Notes: generated from the letters alone by a model not told the origin. Shown: positions 1 through 14,470, counted from the stretch's first letter. The stretch is 64,000 nucleotides of DNA from Kalmusia sp. IMI 367209 (GCA_027946365.1 JAPEUQ010000024.1:1-64000), one strand, 5' to 3'. Program-made: numbers and translations.

Positions 1-3000
1 ATAAAAGAGGCGCTTTAGAGCTATTACTTCCTTACTTATATACTTTAAAGCTAGAAAGCTCTACTTCTATTATAGATATCGTTATTATGCTCTAGTAAGC
101 TGCTTTCTATAAAATCAGTCCTCTAAATAGTATAATAATATATTTATAAGAAGATTATTTAGTCTCTAGATTATCTGCGAATGAGAGTATCTTTATAAAT
201 TAATAGATTAGGGCTATTATATCCTCCATATTAAATGGATTTCTAGTACGTTCTATATAGAAAAGTAATTATATAATCTACTACTATAAGGTGTTCTGGG
301 CCTAGATTTGTAAGAAAGTGTAGAGAGTTTTAATACTATAAAAGTAACGTCTAGTCGTATTATAATTATTATATAAAGTATTAATCTAATATGCTTTTAA
401 TAGATCTTAATATCTCTCTTTATTACTTCCCTGGAATATTTTCTAAGCTCTTCTAATGGTAAGGGTATAGCTAGAAAGCTTCTATTAGTATTTAACTTAA
501 GCCGTTTATAATTTATTAATATAGATATTATATGTTAGGGTGATCGTTCTATATTCTCAATCTCTTATAACGCGTACCTCTAAAAACTACTTAATAGGTT
601 CTTATTACTCTATCTTATATTTTTATAATTTAATTTTATATTGCTTAAGCTTCTCGCTTATATCTTTTTTAAAAAATAAGAAGAATATTATTTATATAGA
701 AGATTACTAAAATCCTTTATTCCTCATTAAAGAATAAATATAGTTCTTCTTTTAATATACTAAGTCCTCTGGCTTTAAGCGTGCCCGAGAACTCCTTATA
801 CTAAAGGAATAGCGAATCTCTTAAGCTATATAGAGTTCTATTAAGTTTTATATATTTTTCAGCTTTCTTAAAACTATCTAGGAGCTTATAGAGTACTGGA
901 TTTTCTACTATAATATAGGCATTTAGAAATGCGTCTACTATATTATATTAAAGAATCTTTAGATTAAATTCTACTATAATTACTATAGCTATTCTAAAAG
1001 AATAGGCTATTAGAGTGGCTATATACATCGAACTAAGCATGTCTTTTCTTAAAAATCTTCTTATAATAATACGAGCTTTATACTTAAAAAAGTATCTATT
1101 TTAATTATATTTATATATCTAAATCTATTTTAGTAGAAGTAGATATTTAGAGCTTCTGTCTCGTTAAATTTAATATATCTCTTTCTTCTGAAGTGTATCG
1201 ATTTCTTTATAAAGACTTGTTTAAAAAAGCTTCCTAAGTAGATATATACTTAGTTACTTTTAATTTAAGGGTTCTTTGTAGTTTATCTATATAGATGAGT
1301 AGAGGTGCCGCCAACTGCGGCTTTAAGAGTATAACTAACTCTATAACTAAGTTAATTATAATAAAGGGTCGCCACTCATTCTAGGTCTCTATTACTTTAG
1401 AAAAGAATATATTTATAAAGTTTTACTAAGGATTATTAGATAGATCTATAATTAGTGTATAAACACTTTAGTTTATCTTACTCTAGCTAATTACTAGATC
1501 TAGATCTTCTCTCCTCTATTATCTAAGTGTAAGTATCTATATACTTAATTATCTATAGAGTATTTCCCTATAGTCTTATATTTATATAAATAGTATAATT
1601 ACTAACGCGTCTTTATCTTTAATATACTAGTAGGTTTACTACTTCATCTAAGGCTATAGGATCTTCTAACCTAGTTTGAGAGGCAGGCGTTAAGCTCTTG
1701 AGGCTTATATAAGGGTATCTTTACCACTCTGGGAGTCGGCGTTCTAGTCCTACCTAGTTAGTATATATATCTAGTTAGATACTAATCTCCTAGTAATCCC
1801 TTAATAAATTATTCCTAAAATACCTGGCTTTAGTATCCTATTAGGGTTATAAGTCCTATGTTCCCAGATCTCTCTACACGAGCTTTTAACTACTTACTAA
1901 TCACGCTTATAGTCTATATAGAATCTAATCTTAAGGTTTTATAACTAGAAGACTAGTCAGCCGTCTTTTAATCTACTTAATTTCTTCTCCTCTAGGATCT
2001 CTTTAGTAATAGATCTAGTTTCGGTACTCACTTACTTAAATAATTTAAATAGAGGATTAAGGATCTGTTATAGACCTTTTCTAGATTAGCGATTTCTCCT
2101 TTATTAAGAATCTTAATAATTTTCTCTACTTCTTCTTTTAGGATCCCTTATTAGAAGTCCCTTCATAGAATAGATTTTTATTAAATATAACGTTGCGTAT
2201 TATAATTATCTAATTAAGTATTAGAATCTATATTTTATAGATATTAGAAGCTCTGTATCCTACTAGATATCTATATAAGCTCTTGGATTTACTTTAAATC
2301 CTCGTCTATTACCCCACTACGCGCTCCTATTTAAAGGATATATATAATAGCTATAGATAAAGATTCTACTTTAGTCTAGATATAAATTAGCTATTACAGC
2401 TCTTATAGCTATAGGCTTATAATATTAAAAATATTATTAAAACTAGCTGTCTAGTACTTCGTTTGGAGATTAAAGACTATAAGTAGTAAAAGGACTTATT
2501 CTATAAAGTTATACTACTATATCTATAATCTTAGGCTATAGTTTAATAGGAGATTTACTTCTATTCTTATTTTAATAGCTTTTATTATAATTTCTTACCC
2601 TACTCTTTCCGGCGCACCATTTGGCTCATACGTATAAGGTGGTGACTAGCTAATCTCTATACCTTTTTATTCTACCTAGATCTTATATCTTAATTTCTCT
2701 TTCTATGGTAGTATTATAGTATTATTATCTTAGTAGATTACAGTAATAGTAAATTTATATTTTATTATAATATATTTTATAAAGCTTTTAATTATTATTA
2801 TGATTTTTATAATTATTTTTACTTAGAGGTTATTATTATAGATCTTCCTACTAAACTCTTCTTTTATAATTAATAATCAGTTCTCGTTTAATCATCCTAT
2901 GGGTATATTAAATAGATTCTAGGAGATCCTATAAAAGGTCTAGATGATCTTTCCTTTAGTCGTCTTAAGATTATCTATATAGTATGGGTAGTCGCGTAAT

Positions 3001-3960
3001 ACTTATAGTTTAATTATATAATCCCTTTAATCCGTACGTTACGTACGTTATAGACTAAGACTTTTAATACTTTTAGGTCTAAGTAACTAGAGTACTAATA
3101 CTAGAGCTTTTTACTATTTACTTTTAGTATATTATATATTATTCAGCGTTTAGCTGATCGCATTACGCTTATTATTAATAGATAGTAGGGGATTGGTTTA
3201 TATTTTAAAAATATAAGATTATATTTATAGCTTAGTTTAGCTAAAATAATGCTCTGTTCTATAGTTCCCATATATAGTGTATTATCTAAGTTAAGATATT
3301 AGATCCTACCTTCTTTAAATGAGCTTCTAATACTATATTAATGTGAAAACCTTTAATAATCTTTATATTCTTAAATAATAGATCTTTAGATTAAGCTCTA
3401 TTTTCGCTATATAGTACTCTTTTAAGAAGTCTTTCTCTAGTTCCTAAGATTGAAAATGTTTATATCCCTACTTCTACGCTCTAAATTATAGGTGGCTTCT
3501 TAAATATTCTAGATACTAGTAAAGCGTGATTATTAATAAAGTATACTATAACTCTTTTATTTAGGATTATATTTTTAAGAAAGGATGAGCACCGAAAGTT
3601 ATAGTAGAATATATATTTATAGTATTATTATTAGATTAAGGAAGCTTATCTAGATCTATAAGCGCAGTAACTATTATTTCTAAAAATTTTAAAGTTAGTA
3701 TAGTATAGCTAATCTATCCTTCTTTAGTTATCTTAATATATAGATTATTCTATTTAGGTTTAGTAAGACGATTAAGGATTACCTTCTTTTATATTTAGAG
3801 AGTGATATGGGTTATATCCCTAGCAGCAACGATCCTATAATAGCTAGTTATAGATATTTATAGGTTATTGGATCCTATTTGTGTTTTCCGTTCTTATAGG
3901 GTAGGGCTTTCTTTAGTTTCTCTATACTTTATTATCTTTTATTAATCTAGCTTATTTCAC
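1..3960 (-). mobile_element. Element A: RIP-degraded Ty1/Copia retrotransposon relic, truncated by the window edge
   Basis: Reading the minus strand through stop codons gives Copia pol domains in the usual order toward lower coordinates. Integrase is at about 2,300-3,100, with a motif near 2,593-2,640 that reads EPNGAPERVG, as in Copia integrases (APNGASERAG type). Reverse transcriptase is at about 600-1,030: a stretch reading VDAFLNAY, then FYINNILLI at about 660-700, which is the YVDD box after G-to-A change. RNase H is at about 30-290 (SFADNLETK, then IIEVELSSF matching the TEAE-type motif). A protease/gag-like part probably lies at 3,300-3,960 but is weak. The 3' end and LTR are outside the window. 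Stop codons in every frame and TpA bias mean it is dead. Family assignment is firm; the right boundary is approximate. Confidence 0.8.
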
Positions 3961-4099
3961 ATCCGAACTTTATCCCGCAAAAGTAGAAAATACTTTTAAG
4001 ACTTTTCTATTATTTATTCAGAGCGTATATTCTTATAATAGTAAGAAAAAGATCTTTTTAACTTATACTAGATTAAGGGATTTATTATCTAGAGCTTAG

Positions 4100-7000
4100 T
4101 CTTAGATAATACGTTGATTTATGGATCGTGCCCAATCTGACGCGATCCTAGGAGTCAGTATATCTAGGAAATTATATACTATAAGCTCCCCTTAATATTA
4201 ATGATCTTGTAGGTTTTAACTTTATTATAGATAAATAGCTAGTCCTTATACTAGGTTTTAGGATTTGGCCTAGCGTTCTTGGCCTTTTTAAGGTAAGCAT
4301 GGTATTAAGCTTAAACTAGGTTTTTTTATATTAGCTTTAGTTGGTGTAAGATCACCCTTTAAAGTTTATATAAGAGCTTATAATATTAATTTATCCTCGC
4401 TTACTAATTTGATTATTATAGGAGTAAGGAGATTAGGAGATACTATAGTATAAACTTAGTTCTAGATATTTTATACTCTTAATGTGAGTATTAACCATTC
4501 CGTCGTTCGTAATCTATACTTAGTAAGCTTAAGATTATAACTTTTTAGCTATTTATTAGAGGCGCTTATTAGTTAACTTAGATATACTAGTACTATATCG
4601 TTGATCATTTTGACGTCGTGAGCGTCTAGGTCTATTTAATCTTATACTCTACGGTTTTTAGCGTAGAATTAGAGCTATATATACTAGTAGGGCCAGCTCG
4701 CGCAATCTATAAGCTAATACCTTCCTACTAGGATTACTATATTAGTTATTTTTATAAATAGAAGAGTTGATTAGGATCTTTAAGATTAGAGTGGTAAAGA
4801 AATATAGTGATCCTTAATATCTAAAGTATATAGAGAGAACTTTCCTACGTCCTAAAGCGCCAGGCTTATAACTATGAAGTTAGTATTAGATTACTATTTT
4901 TAGTAAGCGAATTAATCAGATTACTATATAAAAATATAAGCTAGATAGGTAGAATTTATAGATTATAAGATCTTCTATTTATAAAACTCTAAGCGTTTAG
5001 TATTTAGATTATTAGAATCCTTTAGATCGTGATCGTTCCGTTGCTTAAAGCTTAACCTAGAGCCTTATATCCACGACACTTTAGTACTGGGATATAGATA
5101 GTTATTTTAAAAAAGTAATATATAATCACTAGGATCGTATTAAAGGCGCAGCCTATGTAATCCTTAGCTAGAGATAATCCTATAATAAAGTCTAGTAAGA
5201 CTTCCTTAAAGATATCCCTAGAATTAGTAAAGATACTAGCTTATTATACTTACTATACCTTAGAGCTTTACTTCTTTAGTAAATAGTATATATTCTTATA
5301 TATTTCTAAACGTCTTAACTTATATTAAATTAATAGTAGGTCCTCTTAATAAGCTTAAGTATCCTATATATATTAAAATAGTCTATTATACGCGTATTAT
5401 AGTTCTGGAATAAAATCTCTTACCTAATAACTAGTTTATTTAGAATATATAATCTACTATTATATCTTAGGACTTCCTTTTATTAAGGCGCTAAATATAT
5501 ACCTTTTTATATTTTTAAGTACTATCCTCACTCGCTAAGCGGGTAATACGCTTAATAGTAAAGATATCCCTCTATTAGAGCTACCTTATCTTAATAAGTA
5601 GGTTAGATTTTACTATTACAGGTTCGCTACTAACTAATACCCTAGCTAGTAAGTATAGTATATATAGCGTGTATATTATAATATTAGTAGTAGGGCTCTT
5701 TATAAATTTATAAATATTAGTTACGTACGTTTTATACATATCTAATAAATTAAGCTTATTTATAGATCCTCTCACTTTACTATATTTATCCCATAACAGT
5801 AACTTGTTCTGTAGGGTAGATAATAAATAGGTTAGTAATAGATTCTCTTATATATAATCTATCCTTTTTAATAGCCTATCCGTAGGATTTGTTTTCTAAG
5901 TAATATTCCACCTTAAAATTAAAAGTTACTAGATATATTATCTAATATACTTATTATAGACTTAGTCTCTATATAGCGCGTATACCGCGTAGGTTATTAT
6001 AGTCACTTAGTATCTAAATAGTATACTATATATTATCTAAATAATATCTCTACTATTTAAAATAGTAAATAATAGTAAAAAGCTTAAGGTTATAAACTTT
6101 ATAATTAAGCTCTACGACTTAAAGTTTTCTTAAAGTAAAAGTAACTAGATATTATTTCTAATCTTTAAATAGCTATAATAGGATACTAGAGATTATAAAA
6201 GTAGATATATCTATCTCTAATTAAATAGTAAGCGTAGGGTTAAAGTAGTATAAAATAGGTATATTTAAAAAGCGCTCTTTAAGCCTTTTAAAGATACTCT
6301 TAGCTTTTATATTCTACTAGAATTCTTATTCTTTCTTTAGTAGATTTAATAGAGGAGCGGTTTCTTTTATATAATTTTTAATAAAATATTAATAGAAATT
6401 TATAAATTCTAGAAATAACTAGAGTTCTTTAATATTTATTAATTATAGTTATTTAGTTATTGTCTCCATACGCGTAGAATCCGCGTAGATACCTTATATA
6501 CTAATAATAAAGTTAAGGAAATATATATTACCTAAGGTAAATATATACTTCCCTAAATTAATAAAAAGCTTAGCTTTTCGTAATAATTTAAGTATAGAGC
6601 GTATAGTGCGTTAGTAGAGTGTAATATTCTTACTATAAGTATAGATAAATATATTATTTAGGTATATAATATATATATAGTCTAAGTACTATACTAGTAC
6701 CTTATTAATATATACCTAAAAACTCACGGGTGCGTTTATTAACCTAAAAGATATAATTAAGTATTTAAAATAACTATATTAAGTTTAGAATATTATTTTC
6801 TACTCATCCCTACCTAAATTTAAATCCTATAGTAGATATTATAAAGGTCTAGGGTCGTATAGTAATATACGCCTAATAGACGATTAAGTATCTCTCTAAC
6901 TAAGAGGAGTATATAATAATCCTTAATAGTAATAGTATTAAGTCCTTTATAGTTAATATAAAGTTGTAACGTTCCATTCTTCTTTAAAATAAATAAAATT

Positions 7001-7329
7001 AATACTCTAGTGGGGCTAGTACTATACCTAATCTACCCTTTTTAAGAGTATCTTCTAAGTACTCTTAGAGTACTTAAAGCTCACGCGCTAAAAGATTATA
7101 TAAAGACCTATAGAGAGGTTCCTTTCCCTTTATAATAGAGATTATATAATTAAATTCTTTAAATTTTAAAAAGAGTAAATACTACTTCCTTATTAAATAC
7201 ATTACTATATTTATATAATACATCTAGAAGGCTTAGTATTTACGCTATACACGCTTTATTAATATAAGTAAGATACTCTAAGCTTATACTAGTAGTCTAT
7301 AGAATTTCTAGAAGGAATAGGTTAGAGCT
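4100..7329 (-). mobile_element. Element B, left part: RIP-degraded Ty3/Gypsy retrotransposon (RT, RNase H, integrase)
   Basis: Minus-strand conceptual reading gives Gypsy pol. The RT fingers/palm lie at about 6,780-7,140, with a GTLRLCIDYRGLN-like stretch near 6,930-6,985. The palm and the YLDDI-equivalent (YLNNIFIY after RIP) are near 6,640-6,700, and the FLNFI..GI / LFLEFINFY connection at 6,400-6,560. RNase H starts at about 6,050-6,230, and an integrase core reading DFIIGLSLAKDY is at about 5,100-5,215. The C-terminal part fades toward 4,100. Only one open frame of 64 codons survives (5,581-5,775 on the minus strand). The element is cut at 7,329/7,330 by Copia element C and its 5' (gag) part resumes at 12,966. 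The downstream LTR was not found. Confidence 0.8.
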
Positions 7330-7334
7330 AGTTT

Positions 7335-7766
7335 TATTAGATAAAATGGCAATATATACCAGTCCGTCCTAGTTAATAATAGTCTATGAAAGTCCCTAGT
7401 AGTCTCTAATAGTCTATAGTAACTTATGGAAATCCCGACGCGGCTTTATAAATGAGATTAATAAAGAAAGCTTTATATATAAAGTAGGGTTAACTAGGTT
7501 TACTTAAGTAATAAAATAAAGAATAATAAGCTAACGACTTATATAATATTAGCTTAGATTATAGGCCTTAGCATCTTAAATAGAGAGGACACAGGATAGA
7601 TATAATATAGTTCTTAACAGTAATTAGAAAAAATATCATAGTAATCTTTACTCTAAAATTCTTAACTATCTTTATTACTATAGCTTATAGTTATATATAT
7701 ACTACCTATTTAATATAGTGATTTATAGTAACTCTAGAGATTAGCTAATAGTACTAATATTAGATA
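7335..7766 (+). repeat. 5' LTR of Copia element C
   Basis: This repeat is homologous over its full length to 12,529-12,960. Differences between the two copies are mostly C/T and G/A transitions (for example ATGGCAA versus ATAATAA near the start), as expected if RIP hit each copy independently. There are also one or two small indels. The expected terminal TG..CA is changed to TA..TA in this copy. Preceded by AGTTT at 7,330-7,334. Confidence 0.9.
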
Positions 7767-10700
7767 ATTAAAAGTCTTACTGCCTCAGATCAATTATTCA
7801 ACATGATATAATAATCTTAATACGATCCTATAGTAAAGCTAAGGGACTATATAAACTATACTACCTAAATGACTTAACTAAAAGCTAGATACGTTATATA
7901 TAATATATAGGATAAAGTTAATCTAATAGCTTTAATCCTATTACTACTTAAATTACTAGAACCCCTTATACTATAAATAGCTAACTATACACCTATAGCA
8001 AATATTAACGTACCTAAAAAATAATCTAAGATATCTATAGTAGGATAAAGGCGTTTAAAGAAGACTTTAAATATTATAAGATTCTTATTAATCGCTATAA
8101 GAGCGATAGATATAAATATAAAAAGAAAAAGATAAATATTTAATAGATTATCTCCTTTATTTAGTCTATAGTGTTACTATATCTACTATATATTTATTAT
8201 ATACCTAAACTACTAATATAAGACTAGATTACTAATCTAAAACTAATGGTTAGTATAGATAAAAAGATTTAAAAGGTTTTAAGTATAGGATAGATACTTA
8301 TCTGTACTTAAACTAATGCGGAACCCGTTAAACTAGAATATATAACTTATAGAATATAACTAAGTAGCTACTAAAAAATAGAGACGTATAATATCCTAAG
8401 TTATAGTTAATTAATGCTATTATAGACGACTTTCTTATAGCTATAAATAAGGTTATAAACACCTAGACTATAACGTTTAAAGATAATAGCTAATACGTTA
8501 CTAGGATGACTAGGCGAGAGATAATAAAACGTTTTAAGAATATATAATATAAAATCACCCCTTAGATTGGGAAGAATAGGGCTAGTTTTATAGCTAGTAA
8601 TATATTAGGTAGATTAACTCTCACTAGCGGTGTAACCAATTAGAATTATAATAAAGACGTCTCTTAGGTTAATAGTATATTATCTAAGAATTAGGAAGAC
8701 CTCATTATTAACGCCTAAACGATAGAAATGATACTAACTAAAAGTAGACTTAAAAATAAGAGTCTAATGTGGTAGCTAAAAGATATCTTATTTATAGATA
8801 ATATTATATTATTAAGGACTACTTCTATGTTAATCCTAACTAAGTACCTAAATGATAGATTCTAAATAAGGTAATTAATAACCTTATAAATTTTAAACGT
8901 AAGAATGACCCAACGTTTATAGGGTTAATTAAAGAATAGAGTAAACCTTAAACTTAAATCTTAACTATAAAATAATTATCTACATGTATCACCGAAGTCT
9001 AAGAAGAGTAACTATAAGAATAATAAATTATATTAATTAATATTAGCTTTATATTAGTTATATTTAAATTAACTTTATAATAGTATCTACTATAAAGCTC
9101 CTTTATCCTTAACTTAGGATTAATATATCATATCATAAATAATCTAATCGAATAATTAACTATTACCCACTAATACCTAGAGATTTTATCTAGGTAGGTA
9201 ATACATAAGTTGAAATCAAAGGATATAACTTAGTTAATCTATATCTAAGTAGATGAATAAAGGAACAACCAAACTAGCTCTATATAATATAGTAATATAT
9301 CCTAATCTATAGTATAACCTAGTATCTTTTTAGGTACTTAGACGAAAGGGAATATAGTAGGATAATTAATATAAATCTATAATACTAAGATAACTAAATG
9401 GTGACATACTTAAAGAACTTAAAAAATTTATAAATAATGGGTATTAGAATACCATCCACTATAAGAGGCTACTTATTATATATATAAGATAAACTCAAAA
9501 ATAAAGAAAGGTCCTTAATAAATCACTACTACCTTATAGTATAAGAGGCTTAGATATCCTAGACTAGCTGCTATTTAACATCTAGTATAGTAAGCTTTAG
9601 AGTACAATTAAAGGACTTATAACTATTAAATGCGATGCCTACGGAAAAGCTAAATCTAAAAAATAGATTAGCTATACTTAATAGATAAATAATAAAGGAT
9701 CTAGAAAGACTAGTCATTAACTTTTATACGTATAAAGCGCAAAGCTTTAATAAGGAGAAAAGCTAAATATTTATAACTAATAGGTTTTCTGGCTTCTAAT
9801 GGGACCTATACTTTATAGATTATTAACTAGTAAGATTAATAGTTAAGATACTATAAGAATTCTTACTATTTTTTAAAAATTATTATAAAATTACCATAAA
9901 AGTCATTAAAGTAAATAATGAAATTATAACGATAAAATTAAAAAGTCTAATAATAATTAATAATATAAGAAGTAATTATTAAGCCGTCTATACTAGACAC
10001 TTAAGTATAAAATGGAGGCGCTAAACGCTTAGGAGGGGTAAATAAAGAGAAGTCTCACGCTATATAACTAGACGCTAATCTACCTAAAGCTATAACCTAA
10101 AATTATAAAAGCTAGCGTATATCTATATAATAGAACGCTAAACTACGTAAATAACTAAAAAACCTCTTATAAGATTTTCTTTACACGAATAGTATTTAAG
10201 AACGGTATAGTAACATTTATAAAGAAACTAAATCTAGTATATTTAAAAGTATATAGATATAAAGTATTTACTATGACTAATAATATATATTAAGGAAAGT
10301 TAAGACTTTAATACTTAGATCTAAAGGCGTGGATTAGATACTATATAAAATATTAATCCTTAAATATCTATTAAATCTAGTTACTATTACTAGCTAAGGT
10401 GATTAGTACTAGAGACGTTATTTTAATGAATAAACTATCTTTAATAAAAAAACTAAAGATTTAATAGATAACCTTATATATAATATATTAGAGAAATTAC
10501 TATATATATAAGAATAATTAAACTCCCTACACTATTAGATTATAGAGTAATAGAGCTATTTCACAAAGATGAAACTACTAGTAAAAATTTTAGAATAAAG
10601 AATTACTAGAATACTATTAAAAAGAAAGATTAGAGAGATATTCTATACCTCCTCTAACCCCTCCACCAGTAGCATTCCTTGCTAGATAGATAATAGAAAA

Positions 10701-12528
10701 CCTAGAGTAATACCTTAATCTATAATAAGGGTTATTTAAGATAAAATCGTAGGTAGCTGTCTTTATAGTAGGAACTGAAGCAGGTGGCTTTAAAAAGCTT
10801 AATAGAGATACTCTAGATAAGGCGCAACTAAAGAGAGCCCTATTAAAAGAAAATAAGCCTTATTATAGCTAGCTACCTACACCATTAATCTAAAGAAATA
10901 AGCTAGAAGATTATTTACTTTATAAACTATTTAAAGAAGCTAAAAGATTACACCTAAGTAGTTATTAGGAAATGAACTCCTAGATAAAAGTCCTAGTAAA
11001 GTAAATTAAACTAATAGAATATTAGATACTTAACTATATATAGATATATATATATAAAGTTAACAAGCTTTATAGATTATAAAATATAAGATACGACTTA
11101 TAGTATGAGGAGACTAGTAGAGGAATATTATCTTATAAGATATATATATTATAACCTTAGTAGGGAGGTCTTTCTATATACTAATAACTATTATAGTATA
11201 CCTAGACCTAGAACTTATTTAGTATAATATTATAAACGCCTTTATATATATAAAGATTAATTATAATATCTATATAAAAATACTACGTAGATATACTAAG
11301 CTAGGAATAATATTATAACTTAATAAGATATTATATAGCCTACGAATATTACTGCTATTATAATAATATAAATTTATATCCTTCTTATAGAGTATAGGTT
11401 TAAAACCGTACCTCATAAGCCCTATTATATAATTAAAGACGAAATACTCATATTCTTCTATATAAATAATATTATCCTAGCCCATTATAAAGATAAAAAG
11501 GTAGACGTAAAAGTAATAGTTTAAGAACTTATAAAGAAATACACCCTAATAGGAGATAAGAACCTATAATAATTCCTAGGGATTAAGATTATTTAAGATA
11601 GATCCTATTAGAAAGCATATCTTAAGCCTTATATATTAATAAGATTAGTCGATTAGCGAACAAAATAAATATAAGATATAATATATTAATAAATAAAGTA
11701 GAGTTTCTCTTATAAATAGGGTTTACTAGTCTAGTAGAGATTAATTTATACTAACGAAAGATTAGGTCTCTCCTATATATAGTAGTTACTATAAGACTAG
11801 ATATTACTTTTATAACCTTATAACTAACCAGATTCCTAATTAACCCTAGAGAAGAATATTATAATATAGTAGACTGAGTTCTCTTATACTTATTATAAAT
11901 AAGATCACAAGCTCTTTAACTAGGAGATAGAAAAGGTCTAGAGGTTATAAATAATATTTCTTTTATAGATAATACCCTAGATCGAAAGAGCTTTTAGGGA
12001 TATATAATTAAACTATTTAGTAGACTAATTATATAGAAAGTAAATAAATAAGACATAGTTACTACCTTAATAATAGAGGCTGAACTTCTAGCTCTATCCT
12101 AAGTAGTAAAGAAGTACTATTTACTATATAACTACTTATGGAAATCGCTATAAAACTACTAACATTAACTATTATAATTAAATGCGATAATAAGTAAACC
12201 ATTTAACTATTAACTAAAGAGATATCTTAGTTATAGATAAAACTCTAATATATAGATATATATAATTACTAGCTCCGATAGGAAGTCTTTATAAAATAAA
12301 TAAATATTAAATATACTCTATTAAATAAAATAATTATAGATGACTTAACTAAGATACTACCGACGAATAAGTGGAATAGATTCCTAAATTAGATAAGACT
12401 TATAGATATATAAGATAAACTATTAGAAAGAGACGTAAGTCTAGCTAAAACAGAAGAATAACTATAAGTTATTAAAGATATTATTAAGGCGACAGTGATA
12501 GCTTAAGGATATCTTAAGTTAAGGGGTA

Positions 12529-12960
12529 TATTAAATAAAATAATAATATATACTAGTCCGCCCTAGTTAATAATAGTCCACGAAAGTCCCTAGTAGTCTC
12601 TAATAATCTATAATAACTTATAGAAATTCTAACGCGGCTTTATAAATAAGATTAATAAAGAAAGCTTTATATATAAAGTGGGATTAACTAGGTTTACTTA
12701 AGTAACGAAATAAAGAATAATAAGTTAATAACTTATATAGTATTAGCTTAGATTATAGGCCTTAGTATCTTAAATAGAGAGGACATAGGATAGATATAAC
12801 ATAGTTCTTAATAGTAATTAGAAAAAAATATCATAGTAATCTTTACTCTAAAATTCTTAACTATCTTTATTACTATAACTTATAGTTATATATATACTAC
12901 CTATTTAATATAGTAATTTATAGTAATTCTAGAGATTAGTAACAGTACTAATATTAGACA
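12529..12960 (+). repeat. 3' LTR of Copia element C
   Basis: Second copy of the 432-bp repeat. It keeps the terminal ACA (12,958-12,960) lost from the other copy. It is preceded by a purine-rich priming tract and followed directly by the AGTTT target duplication at 12,961-12,965. Confidence 0.9.
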
Positions 12961-12965
12961 AGTTT

Positions 12966-14470
12966 ACTTAATTTCCTTTTAAAGTTTTATATAGTAATAA
13001 GTTATATAGTAGCTTTAATATAACCTTAATACTATATTTAAGTATTATAACTAAAATAGATATCTCCTTCTTATAAGAATAGATTTTTTTTTTTTAATAA
13101 GAGAGAATCCTTCTTTATTAACGTTATAGACTATCATTATTATATGGTATTAAATACTCGTGTCGTCTATTAAACGCACCTAGAGTATATAAGCGGCGTA
13201 GATATTCTAATATTAGGTTTTAATCTATTCTAGTTTAGAAGTTTAGCTCCTTTAATAGATTATAAGTCTATCTCTATAGTAATCCTTTAGCTAATTAGGC
13301 TAATATTAGTCTATAGGTTAAGAATAGTTTAAAGTTATTATTCTAGGCCTATATCTTTAGCTACGCTACACATGCGCTTTATGCCTAGTAGAATATGTAT
13401 TAGTAGGTACCTTACTATTCCTAGGTTATTAGTGAGGCTTAACCTTTTCCTATCTTATTAATTTATATAGGATTTAGTTTAGTTACTACTTTAGTATTTA
13501 TTTATATAGTAACCGACCTTATTATATTTATAGTATATAATATTTTTTTATTATAAGGTCTATCTTTATTATTAAATATTTATTAATTTAGTATAGCCTC
13601 TTTATATTTTACCTTTAATACGTGGCGGCTATAGTATTTTATACTAGTAGTACGTAATATAGATTCCGCTTAAGTATAGAGCCTAACGTAATAAGGTCTT
13701 CTCTTATAGTGGATACTTAATAATAGTTAATAATTATTCTCTATAGCTTAGATCTTAACTTTAAGAAAAGGTGTTGTACCCTTTATTCCTCAGTGTAGGG
13801 TGTAAGTTAATCCTTAATAATATTAAGATAGATTATAAAAGAATGGACTATTTAGTCCTTCTATTATATAGCTTAAATATATACTATAGTTACTTTTAAA
13901 CTATAATTCACTAGATTAGAAAGTAAGTTAAGTATATACTACTTAAAGTATTTCTAGGTAGTATCCCCTTTATTTAAAGGTACGTTTATAATATATATAC
14001 TATAACTTTCTAGGGTTACCTCTTAGATACTATATCACCTAGATAACTTTATCTATATCTAGTAAGAATTCTTATGGTAAGAGGAAATGCCACCTTATAT
14101 AAATAAAAGAATTTATAGTATTCTTTTAAATTTTTATTTTTATATTTAGCTAGGTCTTTTAGTTTAAGCGTATATTTATTACGTATTACTAGAAGTATTT
14201 TAGATATATTTTATTTATATATATTAGTACTTTAGACTTCAGCCTCCTTAATAGGAGTAATTAGACTAGGGGTTTAATTTAAGTTTTTAAGTTCCGTGAT
14301 TTCAGCCTTAAGGGCGCGTAGTCGTTATAGGGCGTAAAGTTCGTTATATCTTCTCTCTATAACTAAGATACGCTCTTCTAGCGTTAAAGGTAGGCTAGAA
14401 TTATATATAGATTATTTCTCTTTTAGGTATTAGATGGGTGCGTCTTTATTATCCTAAAAAGTTATAAATA
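12966..14470 (-). mobile_element. Element B, right part: displaced gag end of the same Gypsy element
   Basis: Immediately after the 3' target duplication of element C the minus strand again reads as degraded coding sequence. The clearest piece is at about 14,310-14,400, which reads LPLTLEERILVIERRYNELY followed by a leucine/glutamate-rich coiled region, typical of a Gypsy Gag N-terminus. The protease and zinc-knuckle region should lie at 12,966-13,400, but I could not recognise their motifs with confidence. Sequence from 14,470 to 15,007 may hold the leader or LTR; no second LTR copy was matched. Joining this to the left part is inferred from strand, order and the insertion of C between them. 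Confidence 0.6.

Larger units (their letters stand above)
7335..12960 (+). mobile_element. Element C: full-length Ty1/Copia retrotransposon (5,626 bp), RIP-inactivated
   Basis: Two 432-bp direct repeats bound the element (7,335-7,766 and 12,529-12,960). The first LTR starts TATTAGATAAAATGG, a RIP-changed form of the usual TGTTAG start, and the second ends in AGACA. The 5-bp direct repeat AGTTT at 7,330-7,334 and 12,961-12,965 is the target duplication. A purine-rich tract (AAGTTAAGGGG) precedes the 3' LTR. The plus strand reads Copia pol: RT box FFYINNIILAH at about 11,450-11,490 (YVDD after RIP), then a YTLIGDKNL..FLGIKI stretch at 11,530-11,600, then RNase H with KCDNK and IIIDDLTKILPTNKW at 12,190-12,385. 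Every frame is full of stops. It is inserted in Gypsy element B in opposite orientation, so it is the younger of the two. Confidence 0.92.

Noticed and set aside
5581..5775. 64-codon minus-strand open frame in the AT-rich block
   Set aside because: It is a short surviving stretch of the Gypsy pol reading frame between RNase H and integrase, not an independent gene.
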